Positions 1 to 8,343 of a stretch of 64,000 nt of DNA are shown here, in pieces. This DNA comes from Mycolicibacterium alvei. Its GTDB lineage: Bacteria; Actinomycetota; Actinomycetes; Mycobacteriales; Mycobacteriaceae. The notes below the pieces were generated by a model. That model had not been told where the DNA came from. It was given only the letters and a program-made list of their open reading frames with translations, and did not search any database. The number at the start of each line of letters is the position of its first letter. Within the stretch, counting starts at the first letter, position 1. Position numbers and translations under genes: made by a program. The stretch is taken from contig NZ_AP022565.1 of NCBI RefSeq assembly GCF_010727325.1, positions 4,774,001 through 4,838,000 on the forward strand. Direction: 5' to 3'.

Positions 1-1
1 G

Positions 2-352
2 CGATCGTCGTGGGGCCAACCCATGCTCAATCCGGAATCGCGGTTCCTGCGCGAGATTCCGGAGGACCTGATCAACTGGCGGCGCGTCGAACAGCCGTCG
101 TCGATGAGTGCGCCGGTGGGCAACGCCGGCCGCTATGGCACCCCGCGCCCGTCGCCGTCACGGCCCGCGCCGGCCCGCAACCGTGCGGTGATCACGCTGG
201 AGCCCGGCGACCGGGTCACCCATGACAAGTACGGACTGGGCCGCGTCGAGGAAGTATCGGGTGTAGGTGAATCAGCGATGTCACTGATCGACTTCGGCAG
301 TGCCGGCCGGGTCAAGCTGATGCACAACCACGCGCCGGTGCAGAAGCTCTGA
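2..352 (+). CDS. uvrD1: ATP-dependent DNA helicase UvrD1/PcrA, C-terminal fragment
   Basis: The reading frame enters from before the window and ends at TGA 350-352, so only the last 116 residues are visible. They contain the stretch ending PEDLINWRR that closes the helicase core of actinobacterial UvrD1/PcrA, a Pro/Arg-rich linker, and a small Tudor/KOW-like C-terminal domain (GDRVTHDKYGLGRVEEV). In this family that domain follows the SF1 motor and contacts RNA polymerase. The enzyme is a 3'-5' helicase in nucleotide excision repair and replication-fork processing. The following genes match M. tuberculosis order after Rv0949, which supports the call. Confidence 0.85.
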   Translation, partial: RSSWGQPMLNPESRFLREIPEDLINWRRVEQPSSMSAPVGNAGRYGTPRPSPSRPAPARNRAVITLEPGDRVTHDKYGLGRVEEVSGVGESAMSLIDFGSAGRVKLMHNHAPVQKL

Positions 353-478
353 AGCTCGCAGCGTGTGCGATTGCGCCGCACGCAACACCCCGAGTTCTAC
401 GTCAGGGCTGCGACTCATCACTCTTCACGACCCTGATGTCGATCTCGGTGCAAGCCCGGTTACGGGTCAAGTTCTAGG

Positions 479-498
479 GGCGCCCGCTAGCGGGCGCC
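479..498. terminator. Hairpin between convergent genes
   Basis: Perfect 20-base palindrome GGCGCCCGCTAGCGGGCGCC with no strong T-tract. It lies between the uvrD1 3' end and the convergent membrane protein, whose stop codon (498-500) touches it. Probably a bidirectional terminator. Confidence 0.55.
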
Positions 499-1067
499 TA
501 TCGGCGTGCGCTCCAACGCCCGGTCGAGGGCAACACCGTGAAGAGAATGGCGGCCAGGGGGAGGGCCGGCATCGCGTAGACGACGGGATGCAGTTGGGCC
601 CCGGCGATGAACAGGCTGGCGAAGATCAGCAGGCTGATGACCGCGCCGACGACGACCAGGAGTCGGCCCATCCGGTGCCGCAGCAACAGTGCGATGAGTC
701 CTCCGATGGTTGCTGCAGCTGAGATCGCCGCCAGGAAACCGATGGCTACGCAGAACAATCGGTCGGTGCGCCACCAGCCGGAGATCAGATCGGTCGCGAT
801 GACGCCGGTGGCCCAGCCGCTGAGGATGGCCAATGCGGCCGCCACGATCGCCGTACGCGGGTTGGTACCCGCCGGGGAGTGCGGGATGATCACCGGCCGG
901 GCGCGGGGCACATACGTTGTGCTGGCGTCGTCGTCACGGCCTATCAGGCCGGTCTGTGGCTCGGCGCCGGCCGCGGTGGGAATGGCGCCGGTGGGATGAC
1001 GCCGGATGATGCGGGTGCGGTCGTCGTCTTCGGGGTGATCGGCTGGTATCAGACCCTCGTCGCTCAC
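498..1067 (-). CDS. Mycobacterial membrane protein of unknown function
   Basis: A 189-residue protein starting at GTG 1067, directly after the TGA of the M23 peptidase gene (zero gap), so the two are almost certainly cotranscribed and translationally coupled. Residues 1-70 are hydrophilic and acidic/Pro-rich with no signal peptide. Residues about 72-180 form four hydrophobic segments (AIVAAALAILSGWATGV, FCVAIGFLAAISAAATIGGLIALLL, LLVVVGAVISLLIFASLF and the C-terminal ALPLAAILFTVL). I recognise no domain with a known activity. The context suggests a role near the cell envelope with the peptidoglycan hydrolase; that is inference. Confidence 0.75.
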   Translation of the reverse strand: MSDEGLIPADHPEDDDRTRIIRRHPTGAIPTAAGAEPQTGLIGRDDDASTTYVPRARPVIIPHSPAGTNPRTAIVAAALAILSGWATGVIATDLISGWWRTDRLFCVAIGFLAAISAAATIGGLIALLLRHRMGRLLVVVGAVISLLIFASLFIAGAQLHPVVYAMPALPLAAILFTVLPSTGRWSARR

Positions 1068-2156
1068 TCAGCCAACATAGCTGCCGAGGCTGATGCCTCG
1101 CTTCGACAGCCACGGCACCGGATCGATGCGGCTGCTGCCGTTCTGCAGAACCTCGAAATGCAGGTGGGGGCCGGTGGAGTAGCCCCGATTTCCGACGGTG
1201 GCGATCTGATCGCCGGCCATCACCCGGTCGCCCACGCTGACGAGCCACGTGTTGATGTGCCCGTAGAGCGTGACGGTGCCGTCGGAATGGCGCAGTTTGA
1301 CCCACGCGCCGTAACCGGCGGTCGGACCCGAGGCGATGACTACGCCGTCGGAGACTGCCACGATCGGGGTGCCGATCGGGCTCGCGAGGTCGATGCCTGC
1401 GTGCAGTACGCCCCAGCGGTAGCCGAAGTTCGAGGTCCAGACGTAACCCTTGGTGGGCATGACGAACAGCGGGCGTGACAGCCGCGCTTCGCGCTCGGCA
1501 CGTTCCTGGGCGAAGGCGGCGGCTTTCGTGATCTCTTCGGCGTGCACCGAGGTGTCGGCGGTCGAGGCGACCGTGACGATCTGCATGCCGTCCACCGAGC
1601 CAGTGACCGAGGCGCCTTCGATGTGGCTGCCCTCGGAGGCCAGGATCGTGTCGTCAGCGTTGATCTCGGTGGGGTTACTCAGCGAATAGGCGCCGGCGGC
1701 GGTCGCACCCGCGGCCATGGCGGCGATCATCAGGCGGCTCTTGACGGCCCCGGCGGGTTCCTTGCGGTGGGCACCGCGCCCGCCCGAGATGTTGATCACG
1801 TCGGTGGCGGCGATCCCGTCGCTCACGTCGGTATGGCTGTCCCGGTACGCGTAACGGGAGCTGCGGTCACTTCTGGCCTCCGGGCGGAAGCGGGAGGGGA
1901 CCGCGAGACGGACGGGCACCAGATCGTCGGTGTCGTCCATATCGTCGAGTTCGGGGGCGAAGATCACGCCGGGTTCTTCGTTGTCCGATCCGCGATGAGC
2001 ATGGTCAGAGCGGTCATCGAACGCTTCGAAGGCGCTGAACGGAATGACGTCGGTGATCTCCGCGGCATCCAGGATCTCAGGTGAAACACGGCGCCTGCGG
2101 CGGCGCGCATCCGTCGACGCCCCACGCGGAGCTTCGGACGAACGGTGCTGCGGCAA
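1068..2156 (-). CDS. M23-family peptidoglycan endopeptidase (Rv0950c-like)
   Basis: C-terminal LytM/M23 domain with the zinc ligands in order: H and D in HAGIDLASPIGTPI, then HLHFEV near the C-terminus. These are the residues of active M23 metallo-endopeptidases that cut peptidoglycan cross-links. The N-terminal half is charged and disordered, followed by one hydrophobic anchor (LMIAAMAAGATAAGAYSL), so the enzyme domain is outside the membrane. I chose TTG 2156 (362 residues) because AAGGA lies 10 bases upstream. The frame stays open to TTG 2237 and passes GTG 2225, but those lack a good ribosome site. Order matches M. tuberculosis Rv0950c beside sucC. Confidence 0.8.
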   Translation of the reverse strand: MPQHRSSEAPRGASTDARRRRRRVSPEILDAAEITDVIPFSAFEAFDDRSDHAHRGSDNEEPGVIFAPELDDMDDTDDLVPVRLAVPSRFRPEARSDRSSRYAYRDSHTDVSDGIAATDVINISGGRGAHRKEPAGAVKSRLMIAAMAAGATAAGAYSLSNPTEINADDTILASEGSHIEGASVTGSVDGMQIVTVASTADTSVHAEEITKAAAFAQERAEREARLSRPLFVMPTKGYVWTSNFGYRWGVLHAGIDLASPIGTPIVAVSDGVVIASGPTAGYGAWVKLRHSDGTVTLYGHINTWLVSVGDRVMAGDQIATVGNRGYSTGPHLHFEVLQNGSSRIDPVPWLSKRGISLGSYVG

Positions 2157-2439
2157 GACTCGGGAATCCTTCTTCGTCGTGACCTGAACGTTATCTGGAC
2201 CAGAGGCACGGTAACCAAATCCCACTGATGGTGGCAACCTATGGGTCTATTCCGCACCGGAATGTGATCCGTATCACCTCGCGGTAGCGGTGAGATCTAC
2301 CACATGAGCCGGAGGCGATGCTAACCCATCACTCAGCGGTGGATAAAGTGCCAGCGGGCCCGTCAGAGGTTAAGCGGACCGGGCAGCTTCGAAGCTCGCT
2401 AGAAGCCAAGCAGACAGACAACGCCTATCTAGGAAGCAC
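2157..2439. promoter_or_regulatory. Divergent promoter region, M23 peptidase / sucCD
   Basis: About 280 bases between the chosen peptidase start and sucC. On the minus strand, the first 80 bases before TTG 2156 contain GGTTACC, AGATAACG and GGTCACGAC blocks resembling an untranslated leader or binding site more than coding sequence. Near 2268-2294 the arms TCACC and GGTGA flank a 10-base spacer. On the plus strand TAGGAAG precedes the sucC ATG. No established motif was identified with certainty. Confidence 0.4.
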
Positions 2440-3603
2440 ATGGATCTCTTCGAATATCAGGCAAAAGAGCTGTTCGCCAAGCACAACGTCCCCACGACCC
2501 CGGGCCGCGTGACCGACTCGGCCGAGGACGCCAAGGCGATCGCCACCGAAATCGGCAAGCCCGTGATGATCAAGGCACAGGTGAAGGTCGGCGGCCGCGG
2601 TAAGGCCGGCGGCGTGAAGTACGCAGCCACCCCCGAAGACGCCCTCGAGCACGCGACCAACATCCTCGGTCTCGACATCAAGGGTCACGTCGTCAAAAAG
2701 TTGCTGGTGGCCGAGGCGAGCGACATCGCCGAGGAGTACTACATCTCGTTCCTGCTCGATCGTTCCAACCGCACCTACCTGGCCATGTGCTCGGTTGAAG
2801 GCGGCATGGAGATCGAGGAAGTCGCCGCCACCAAGCCCGAGCGGCTGGCCAAGGTGCCCGTCGACGCCGTCAAGGGTGTCGACCTGGCCTTCGCCCGCTC
2901 GATCGCCGAGCAGGGCCACCTGCCCGCCGAGGTGCTGGACGCCGCGGCCGTGACCATCCAGAAACTGTGGGAGGTGTTCGTCGGCGAGGACGCCACCCTG
3001 GTTGAGGTCAACCCGCTGGTGCGCACGCCCGACGACCAGATCCTGGCGCTGGACGGCAAGGTCACCCTGGACGCCAACGCCGACTTCCGGCAGCCCGGCC
3101 ACGCCGAGTTCGAGGACAAGGACGCCACCGATCCCCTCGAGCTCAAGGCCAAGGAGAACGACCTCAACTACGTCAAGCTCGACGGCGAGGTGGGCATCAT
3201 CGGTAACGGTGCCGGCCTGGTCATGTCGACGCTGGACGTGGTTGCCTACGCGGGCGAGAAGCACGGTGGCGTGAAGCCGGCCAACTTCCTCGACATCGGC
3301 GGTGGCGCTTCGGCTGAGGTCATGGCCAACGGCCTCGACGTCATCCTGAACGACAGCCAGGTCAAGAGCGTGTTCGTCAACGTATTCGGCGGCATCACCG
3401 CCTGTGACGCGGTGGCCAACGGCATCGTCGGCGCGCTGAAGAAGCTGGGCGATGAGGCCAACAAGCCGCTCGTCGTCCGCCTGGACGGCAACAACGTCGA
3501 AGAGGGCCGGCGGATTCTCGCCGAGGCCAACCATCCCCTGGTTGTCCAGGCCGAGACCATGGACGCCGGTGCCGACAAGGCCGCCGAGCTGGCGAACAAG
3601 TAA
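2440..3603 (+). CDS. sucC: Succinate-CoA ligase (ADP-forming), beta subunit
   Basis: A 387-residue protein of normal length for SucC, beginning [12 protein letters not shown] after a TAGGAAG ribosome site. The N-terminal ATP-grasp domain binds nucleotide and Mg2+ ([15 protein letters not shown]; later VEVNPLV and ALDGKVTLD). The C-terminal flavodoxin-like half carries the CoA-ligase segment [10 protein letters not shown] and the FGGI loop. With SucD it makes ATP and succinate from succinyl-CoA in the TCA cycle. sucD starts 12 bases downstream, so the two form one operon as in M. tuberculosis Rv0951-Rv0952. Confidence 0.97.
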   Translation: MDLFEYQAKELFAKHNVPTTPGRVTDSAEDAKAIATEIGKPVMIKAQVKVGGRGKAGGVKYAATPEDALEHATNILGLDIKGHVVKKLLVAEASDIAEEYYISFLLDRSNRTYLAMCSVEGGMEIEEVAATKPERLAKVPVDAVKGVDLAFARSIAEQGHLPAEVLDAAAVTIQKLWEVFVGEDATLVEVNPLVRTPDDQILALDGKVTLDANADFRQPGHAEFEDKDATDPLELKAKENDLNYVKLDGEVGIIGNGAGLVMSTLDVVAYAGEKHGGVKPANFLDIGGGASAEVMANGLDVILNDSQVKSVFVNVFGGITACDAVANGIVGALKKLGDEANKPLVVRLDGNNVEEGRRILAEANHPLVVQAETMDAGADKAAELANK

Positions 3604-3615
3604 GGGACTGCTGCA

Positions 3616-4518
3616 ATGTCGATCTTTTTGAACAAGGACTCCAAGGTCATCGTCCAGGGCATCACCGGCGGTGAGGGCACCAAGCACACCGCTCTGATGC
3701 TCAAGGCCGGCACCCAGGTCGTCGGCGGCGTCAACGCCCGCAAGGCCGGAACCACCGTGTCCCACAAGGCTGCTGACGGTTCCGATGTGGAGCTGCCGGT
3801 GTTCGCATCGGTCGCCGAGGCCATGAAGGAGACCGGCGCTGACGTGTCGATCGCCTTCGTGCCGCCGGCGTTCTCCAAGGACGCCATCATCGAGGCCATC
3901 GACGCCGAGATCCCGCTGCTGGTGGTCATCACCGAGGGAATCCCGGTGCAGGACAGTGCTTACGCGTGGGCCTACAACGTCGACAAGGGCGAGAAGACCC
4001 GCATCATCGGGCCGAACTGCCCCGGCATCATCACCCCCGGTGAGTCGCTGGTCGGCATCACGCCGAACAACATCACCGGCAAGGGCCCGATCGGCCTGGT
4101 GTCGAAGTCGGGCACGCTGACCTACCAGATGATGTACGAGCTGCGCGATCTCGGCTTCTCCACCGCCATCGGCATCGGCGGCGACCCGGTCATCGGCACC
4201 ACCCACATCGACGCCATCGAGGCGTTCGAGAAGGATCCCGAGACCAAGCTGATCGTGATGATCGGTGAGATCGGCGGCGACGCCGAAGAGAAGGCCGCCG
4301 CCTACATCAAGGCCAACGTCACCAAGCCGGTCGTCGGCTACGTCGCGGGCTTCACCGCTCCGGAGGGCAAGACGATGGGCCACGCCGGCGCCATCGTGTC
4401 CGACGGTGCCGGTACCGCGGCCGGTAAGCAGGAGGCCCTGGAGGCCGCCGGCGTGAAGGTCGGCAAGACGCCGTCCGAGACCGCCGCCAAGGCGCGCGAG
4501 CTGCTCGCCAACCTGTAG
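3616..4518 (+). CDS. sucD: Succinate-CoA ligase, alpha subunit
   Basis: A 300-residue protein of usual length. The N-terminal Rossmann CoA-binding domain reads [15 protein letters not shown], with GPNCPGII ahead of the ligase domain. The phosphohistidine loop is GHAGAIVS near residue 255; this His carries phosphate between succinyl phosphate and ADP. It is the partner of the upstream sucC. A strong hairpin follows the stop codon and closes the two-gene transcript. Confidence 0.97.
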   Translation: MSIFLNKDSKVIVQGITGGEGTKHTALMLKAGTQVVGGVNARKAGTTVSHKAADGSDVELPVFASVAEAMKETGADVSIAFVPPAFSKDAIIEAIDAEIPLLVVITEGIPVQDSAYAWAYNVDKGEKTRIIGPNCPGIITPGESLVGITPNNITGKGPIGLVSKSGTLTYQMMYELRDLGFSTAIGIGGDPVIGTTHIDAIEAFEKDPETKLIVMIGEIGGDAEEKAAAYIKANVTKPVVGYVAGFTAPEGKTMGHAGAIVSDGAGTAAGKQEALEAAGVKVGKTPSETAAKARELLANL

Positions 4519-4542
4519 TTCTCTCTGCGCGAGCAGACGCTA

Positions 4543-4573
4543 AGGCCCCCGAAATCGCTGGATTTCAGGGGCT
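4543..4573. terminator. Terminator after sucCD, shared with convergent S9 peptidase
   Basis: GCCCCCGAAATC pairs almost fully with GATTTCAGGGGC across a GCTG loop, followed by TTTCG. It lies in the 69-base gap between convergent sucD and the peptidase gene, so it can serve both. Confidence 0.8.
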
Positions 4574-4587
4574 TTCGCGTCCTCTCG

Positions 4588-6459
4588 TCAGGGAAGGCGA
4601 CCGCCGAGATGCTCGGCCAGGAACCGCTCGACAGCGTGGTACATGTCGATCTGGTTGTCCGGGTTGAGGAATCCGTGCCCCTCGTCCTCTTTGACCATGT
4701 ATTCGACCTCGACGCCGCGCGTGCGCAGTGCTTCGACCAGGTTGTCGGATTCGGCCTGGACCACACGAGAGTCGTTGGCGCCCTGAACTACCAACAGCGG
4801 CGTGCGGATCTGATCCACCTTCGTGATGGGGGAGCGGGCCAGCATGTCGGCCTCCTGCACCGGATCGTTGTGGTCCCCGACGTACAGATGCCAGTTCGTC
4901 GCCAGGAATGGCCGGGCCACGTTCGGCAGTGTGCGCATGAAGTTGGCCAGGCTGGAGATGCCGACGTAGTCGATCGCCGCGGCGAAGACGTCCGGGGTGA
5001 ACGTCACCCCGACCAGCGAGGCGTAACCGCCGTAGGAGCCGCCGAAGATCGCGACCTTGTCGCGGTCGGCGTACCCCTGCTTGACGGCCCAGTCCACCGC
5101 ATCGATCAGGTCGTCGTGCATCCTGCCGGCGAACTCGCCGATCGCGGCTTTGGTGAAGTCCTTGCCGTAGCCGGTCGAGCCGCGAAAGTTGACCTGTAGC
5201 ACCGCATATCCGCGGTTGGCCAGCATCTGCACGTCGGGCTGGAAGCCCCAGCAATCCCGTGACCAGGGTCCACCGTGCACCAGCAGCACCATCGGCAGGT
5301 CGGTGGGCTCGACGCCGACGGGCAGGGTCAGATACGAGTGCAGCTCAAGGCCGTCGCGCGAGGGGATGGTCACCGGGACCATCGGTGCCAATGAATCTGA
5401 ATTCAGATTCGGATATGGCCGGAACAGCAACCGGCTCTCGCCGGTCGTGTGGTCGTAGAAGTAGGTGACGCCCGGGTCGCGGTCGTGGGTGAAGTTGACG
5501 ACCCAGCGCTGCCCGGAGTCGTCCGACGAGATCCCGGCGAGGTCGCCCTCCGACAGTCGGGTCAGATTCTCCAGTACCGCAGCGAAATTCGGGTCCAGGG
5601 CATGGATCACCTGGCGCTCCCCGTAGAAGCGGGCGCCGATCAGTTCCCCCGTGCGCTCGCTGAGGATGAAGGGTGACGGCAACACCATCTGATTGCCGAG
5701 GTCGAATGTCGGGTGGCTGTCCACCTCGGTCTCGACCCCGGTCGCCACATCGAGCCGGGCCAGCCTGCTACGGTCGCTGCCCTCATTCGACCCCAACCAG
5801 ATGCCGGTGCCGTCCGGGGAGATGACCAGAGGGAAGATGCCCAGCGGGTAGTCGGTGCCGTCGTAGACCTTGATGGTCCGCAATGACGCTGTGGCCGAGT
5901 TCCATTGCGATATCTCGACGTCACCGTCGGCCGTCAGCGTGTTGGTGAACAGGTCACCGTTGGGGGCGCACAGCCAGGTGATGACGTTCCCGGGATTCTC
6001 CGCCAGCAGGGTGAGTTCGCCAGTGGCGATGTCGAGTTCGTACGCGTCGACCAGCTGCGGATCGCGGTTGTTCGTCTGCACGATCGCCTTCCCGGGCCGG
6101 CTCTTGGCGAGATCGAAACTCGCTCTGGCGCCCGGAAACGGCGTGAGATCCACTGCGGCGGCATCGGGGTTTTCCAGGTCGATGCAGTACACATGGAAGT
6201 TCTCGTCACCGCCGTTGTCCTGCATGTAGAGCAGCCACCGCGGATCGTCGGTCCATGCGTAGATGTAGACGCTGCGGATTTCGTCGGCGGTGACGCAGCG
6301 CGGAGGTGCATCGCCGTCGAGGTCCTGAACCCACACGTTGAGGCGGTTCTTCCACGGCGCCAGGTAGGCGATTCTAGTTCCGTCGGGCGAGATCTTCGCG
6401 GCTGCGCGCTCGGGTGGGCTGAAGAAATCCTCTACCGAGATCAGTTCGGGCAACGTCAT
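4588..6459 (-). CDS. S9-family prolyl-oligopeptidase-type serine peptidase
   Basis: A 623-residue cytoplasmic-looking protein with an N-terminal beta-propeller (about 1-360) and an alpha/beta-hydrolase domain. The catalytic triad is Ser475 in GGSYGG, Asp563 in ANDSR and His595 in EDEGHGF; LVHGGPW forms the oxyanion region. This is the layout of dipeptidyl/acylaminoacyl peptidases, which release residues or acyl-residues from short peptides. ATG 6459 was chosen because GAAAGGA lies 6 bases upstream; an earlier in-frame start at 6486 lacks a ribosome site. The tetR gene ends 39 bases upstream on the same strand, so both are probably under the paired operators at 7132-7171. I expect no counterpart between sucD and Rv0953c in M. 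tuberculosis. Confidence 0.88.
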   Translation of the reverse strand: MTLPELISVEDFFSPPERAAAKISPDGTRIAYLAPWKNRLNVWVQDLDGDAPPRCVTADEIRSVYIYAWTDDPRWLLYMQDNGGDENFHVYCIDLENPDAAAVDLTPFPGARASFDLAKSRPGKAIVQTNNRDPQLVDAYELDIATGELTLLAENPGNVITWLCAPNGDLFTNTLTADGDVEISQWNSATASLRTIKVYDGTDYPLGIFPLVISPDGTGIWLGSNEGSDRSRLARLDVATGVETEVDSHPTFDLGNQMVLPSPFILSERTGELIGARFYGERQVIHALDPNFAAVLENLTRLSEGDLAGISSDDSGQRWVVNFTHDRDPGVTYFYDHTTGESRLLFRPYPNLNSDSLAPMVPVTIPSRDGLELHSYLTLPVGVEPTDLPMVLLVHGGPWSRDCWGFQPDVQMLANRGYAVLQVNFRGSTGYGKDFTKAAIGEFAGRMHDDLIDAVDWAVKQGYADRDKVAIFGGSYGGYASLVGVTFTPDVFAAAIDYVGISSLANFMRTLPNVARPFLATNWHLYVGDHNDPVQEADMLARSPITKVDQIRTPLLVVQGANDSRVVQAESDNLVEALRTRGVEVEYMVKEDEGHGFLNPDNQIDMYHAVERFLAEHLGGRLP

Positions 6460-6498
6460 TGGGAGTCCTTTCGCGGGTGCGGACAAGCTCTTTCAGGC

Positions 6499-7122
6499 TC
6501 AGGATTCGACGGGTCCGCCCAACCGCCCGTTGGTGGCATCGCGGATCGCCCGGTCGATCAGGGCGAGCGCCTGCTCTTCGGTGACCTTCTTGCCCTCGAC
6601 GATCACCGCCACGCTGACGTCCTCGTCGACGACTCGGAACGCCCCGGTGACAGCAGCCGCGCACAGACGGACGGTGAGGTCGTCGGCGGGCAGGTGCAGC
6701 CGGTCGGCGATCACCGGGATGAAGCCCTGCTCCATTCGGTCGTGCACCATGAGGTACGCGGTACGCAGTGCCGGCTCGGACATCGTCATGGTGGCGATCC
6801 GCATGGCGCTGATCTCGTCTTGTACGTCCTCGGGCGCCATCGGATGTGAAATCCCGTCGGTGGCAAGGTGTTCGGCCAGCGATAACTCATGCGGCCACCG
6901 GTTCAAAATGTCGATGAACCGGTCCGCGGACTTTTCCAGCACCGGTTCGACACAGCGTTCCTTGGCGCGGAAGTAGCGCCAGATCGTGCGGGTGGAAAGC
7001 CCTGCAGCCGAGGCGATGTCGTCACCGCTGGTGCCTGCGACCCCACGCTCCCAGAACAGCTTGCAGGCGTGTCGCGAGACCGCCAGACGCGCCTGATCCT
7101 GCTTGTCGCTGATCGCCCTCAC
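6499..7122 (-). CDS. TetR-family transcriptional regulator
   Basis: A 207-residue protein with a TetR N-terminal helix-turn-helix at about residues 12-55 (ACKLFWERGVAG, then GDDIASAAGLSTRTIWRYF). The C-terminal ligand domain shows no recognisable ligand signature. It starts at GTG 7122, only 9 bases from a perfect palindrome, so autoregulation is likely and the transcript may be nearly leaderless. The S9 peptidase follows 39 bases downstream, which makes that peptidase the probable main target. Confidence 0.9.
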   Translation of the reverse strand: MRAISDKQDQARLAVSRHACKLFWERGVAGTSGDDIASAAGLSTRTIWRYFRAKERCVEPVLEKSADRFIDILNRWPHELSLAEHLATDGISHPMAPEDVQDEISAMRIATMTMSEPALRTAYLMVHDRMEQGFIPVIADRLHLPADDLTVRLCAAAVTGAFRVVDEDVSVAVIVEGKKVTEEQALALIDRAIRDATNGRLGGPVES

Positions 7123-7131
7123 CTCCAGAAC

Positions 7132-7148
7132 CTGTCACTTAGTGACAG
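7132..7148. promoter_or_regulatory. Palindromic operator O1 of the tetR-peptidase operon
   Basis: Perfect 17-base palindrome CTGTCACTTAGTGACAG centred at 7140. A second near-identical palindrome is centred 24 bases away. The site sits immediately upstream of the tetR start and is typical of a TetR dimer site. Confidence 0.8.
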
Positions 7149-7156
7149 CTCCAATG

Positions 7157-7171
7157 TGTCACTAAGTGACA
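7157..7171. promoter_or_regulatory. Palindromic operator O2 of the tetR-peptidase operon
   Basis: Perfect 15-base palindrome TGTCACTAAGTGACA sharing the half-site TGTCACT/AGTGACA with O1. The centre-to-centre distance is 24 bases, which suggests cooperative binding of two dimers. Confidence 0.78.
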
Positions 7172-7321
7172 GAGTCGTCAAGGCGTGCTGGTGAGCGCCG
7201 GTTTCGTTGTTGCTTCGCCTCGTCTAAGTCGTCGCTCTCCATGCTTGAGCCACACCGCCGTTTCCTGCACCAGGGCGGTGCTTGTTCGATCAGAACGACC
7301 CGGGCGTGGAAAACGGCGCGC

Positions 7322-7807
7322 TCAGAAAGCCCAGCTGCCGGAGGGTGAGAGCACGAACCCGTGCTTGTGGTCGGCATCGATACAGGCAACAAGGTTGTTC
7401 CCGCCGACGACGCAGGTGTTGTTGTGGCCCTTGAGTTTCTTGCCGACGGTGATCGGTTTAAACCTCGCCGAGGCGCAATCCCCATCCGGCCGTGAGATGA
7501 CGTAGGGTGCGTCGCTCGGTCCGTCCTCTGGCTTGCGCACCTCAGGACAACCGGTACCTGTTACCGAATCGGCGATGCCGTCAATGTTGCGACCGCACAC
7601 GACGGATCTATGAGGCCCGTAGTCGAGCAGGCAACTGATCCGTTCGGGGCTGACGAACGCTGTTCCGCCCAAGTCGAAATCCTTTGGGTCGACGCCCGCA
7701 AACTCGTTCAGGTCGGGGAAACCTACTGGTGGAGAAGGTAACTCCGGTGTTGACGAACATGCCGTAACTCCGAGAAGTGCGATGACCAAGCACCGCGCAA
7801 GCCGCAT
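7322..7807 (-). CDS. Lipoprotein, exported paralogue 2 of the FPDLN/HGFVL family
   Basis: A 161-residue protein starting at ATG 7807, whose A overlaps the upstream gene's TGA (TGATG), giving translational coupling. The signal peptide ends in lipobox LLGVTAC, so it is predicted to be lipid-anchored. After that come GFPDLNEF, four further Cys and the C-terminal signature KHGFVLSPSGSWAF. The signature recurs at 7807-8325 (KHGFVLQPSGSWAF) and in weaker form at 11882-12367 (RHGFVL). The function is unknown. Its place as last gene of the type VII-like cassette makes a partner or protective role possible; that is inference. Confidence 0.8.
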   Translation of the reverse strand: MRLARCLVIALLGVTACSSTPELPSPPVGFPDLNEFAGVDPKDFDLGGTAFVSPERISCLLDYGPHRSVVCGRNIDGIADSVTGTGCPEVRKPEDGPSDAPYVISRPDGDCASARFKPITVGKKLKGHNNTCVVGGNNLVACIDADHKHGFVLSPSGSWAF

Positions 7808-8325
7808 CAGAACGCCCAGCTTCCCGACGGTTGCAGTACGAAGCCATGCTTCCCGTCGCCGTCGATGCATGCGGTTAATCGATCCTCACCGACCACGCAC
7901 GTCGTGGTGTTGTTCGCGGTAAGTGTTAGCTTCTGACCGATGTTGAGAAGTGTGTCGGCCGGTGGTGGGCACCCCTTGACCGACTTCTCAAACCTGAAAG
8001 GTGCTGAGCGACTGTACTCTTCGTGGGTCTGCAGCACGACGGCACATTCGCCGTATTCCACGGGCAGTCCGGGTAGGGGCCCACTGCACCGTCTGACACC
8101 ACCGATCATGCAGCTTAGACCGTCAGGTGTGCGAAAGAACGCGTACCCGTTGGCCCAGCGGTCTGGGCGCGAGAAGTCGAGGTTGGCCGGTGCATCTGTA
8201 AACGCATTGAGATCGGGAAATCCAGGTGGTTGTGCCTCCGCCGATGGCACTGCAGGGCCAACGGCAAGGGTTGCAACCATTGCGGGGACGGCGAGGACCT
8301 GGCGCAGGAGGTGCACGCTACTCAT
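7807..8325 (-). CDS. Exported protein, paralogue 1 of the FPDLN/HGFVL family
   Basis: A 172-residue protein with an N-terminal signal (LAVPAMVATLAVGPAVPSAEA) and no lipobox Cys, so it is probably secreted or periplasmic. The mature part starts QPPGFPDLNAF, has Cys residues spaced to form disulfides (LSCMIGGVRRC, GECAVV, KGCPP, TTCVV, TACID) and ends KHGFVLQPSGSWAF. It lies 18 bases after the broken WXG-like gene and overlaps the next paralogue by one base. The tandem arrangement and shared ends indicate local duplication. Confidence 0.8.
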   Translation of the reverse strand: MSSVHLLRQVLAVPAMVATLAVGPAVPSAEAQPPGFPDLNAFTDAPANLDFSRPDRWANGYAFFRTPDGLSCMIGGVRRCSGPLPGLPVEYGECAVVLQTHEEYSRSAPFRFEKSVKGCPPPADTLLNIGQKLTLTANNTTTCVVGEDRLTACIDGDGKHGFVLQPSGSWAF

Positions 8326-8343
8326 GGCTTTTCTCTCATCGCG

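Noticed and set aside
2425..4383. 652-residue open frame antisense to sucC-sucD
   Set aside because: His/Gly/Asp/Val-rich antisense composition typical of high-GC shadow frames; the plus strand clearly encodes sucCD.
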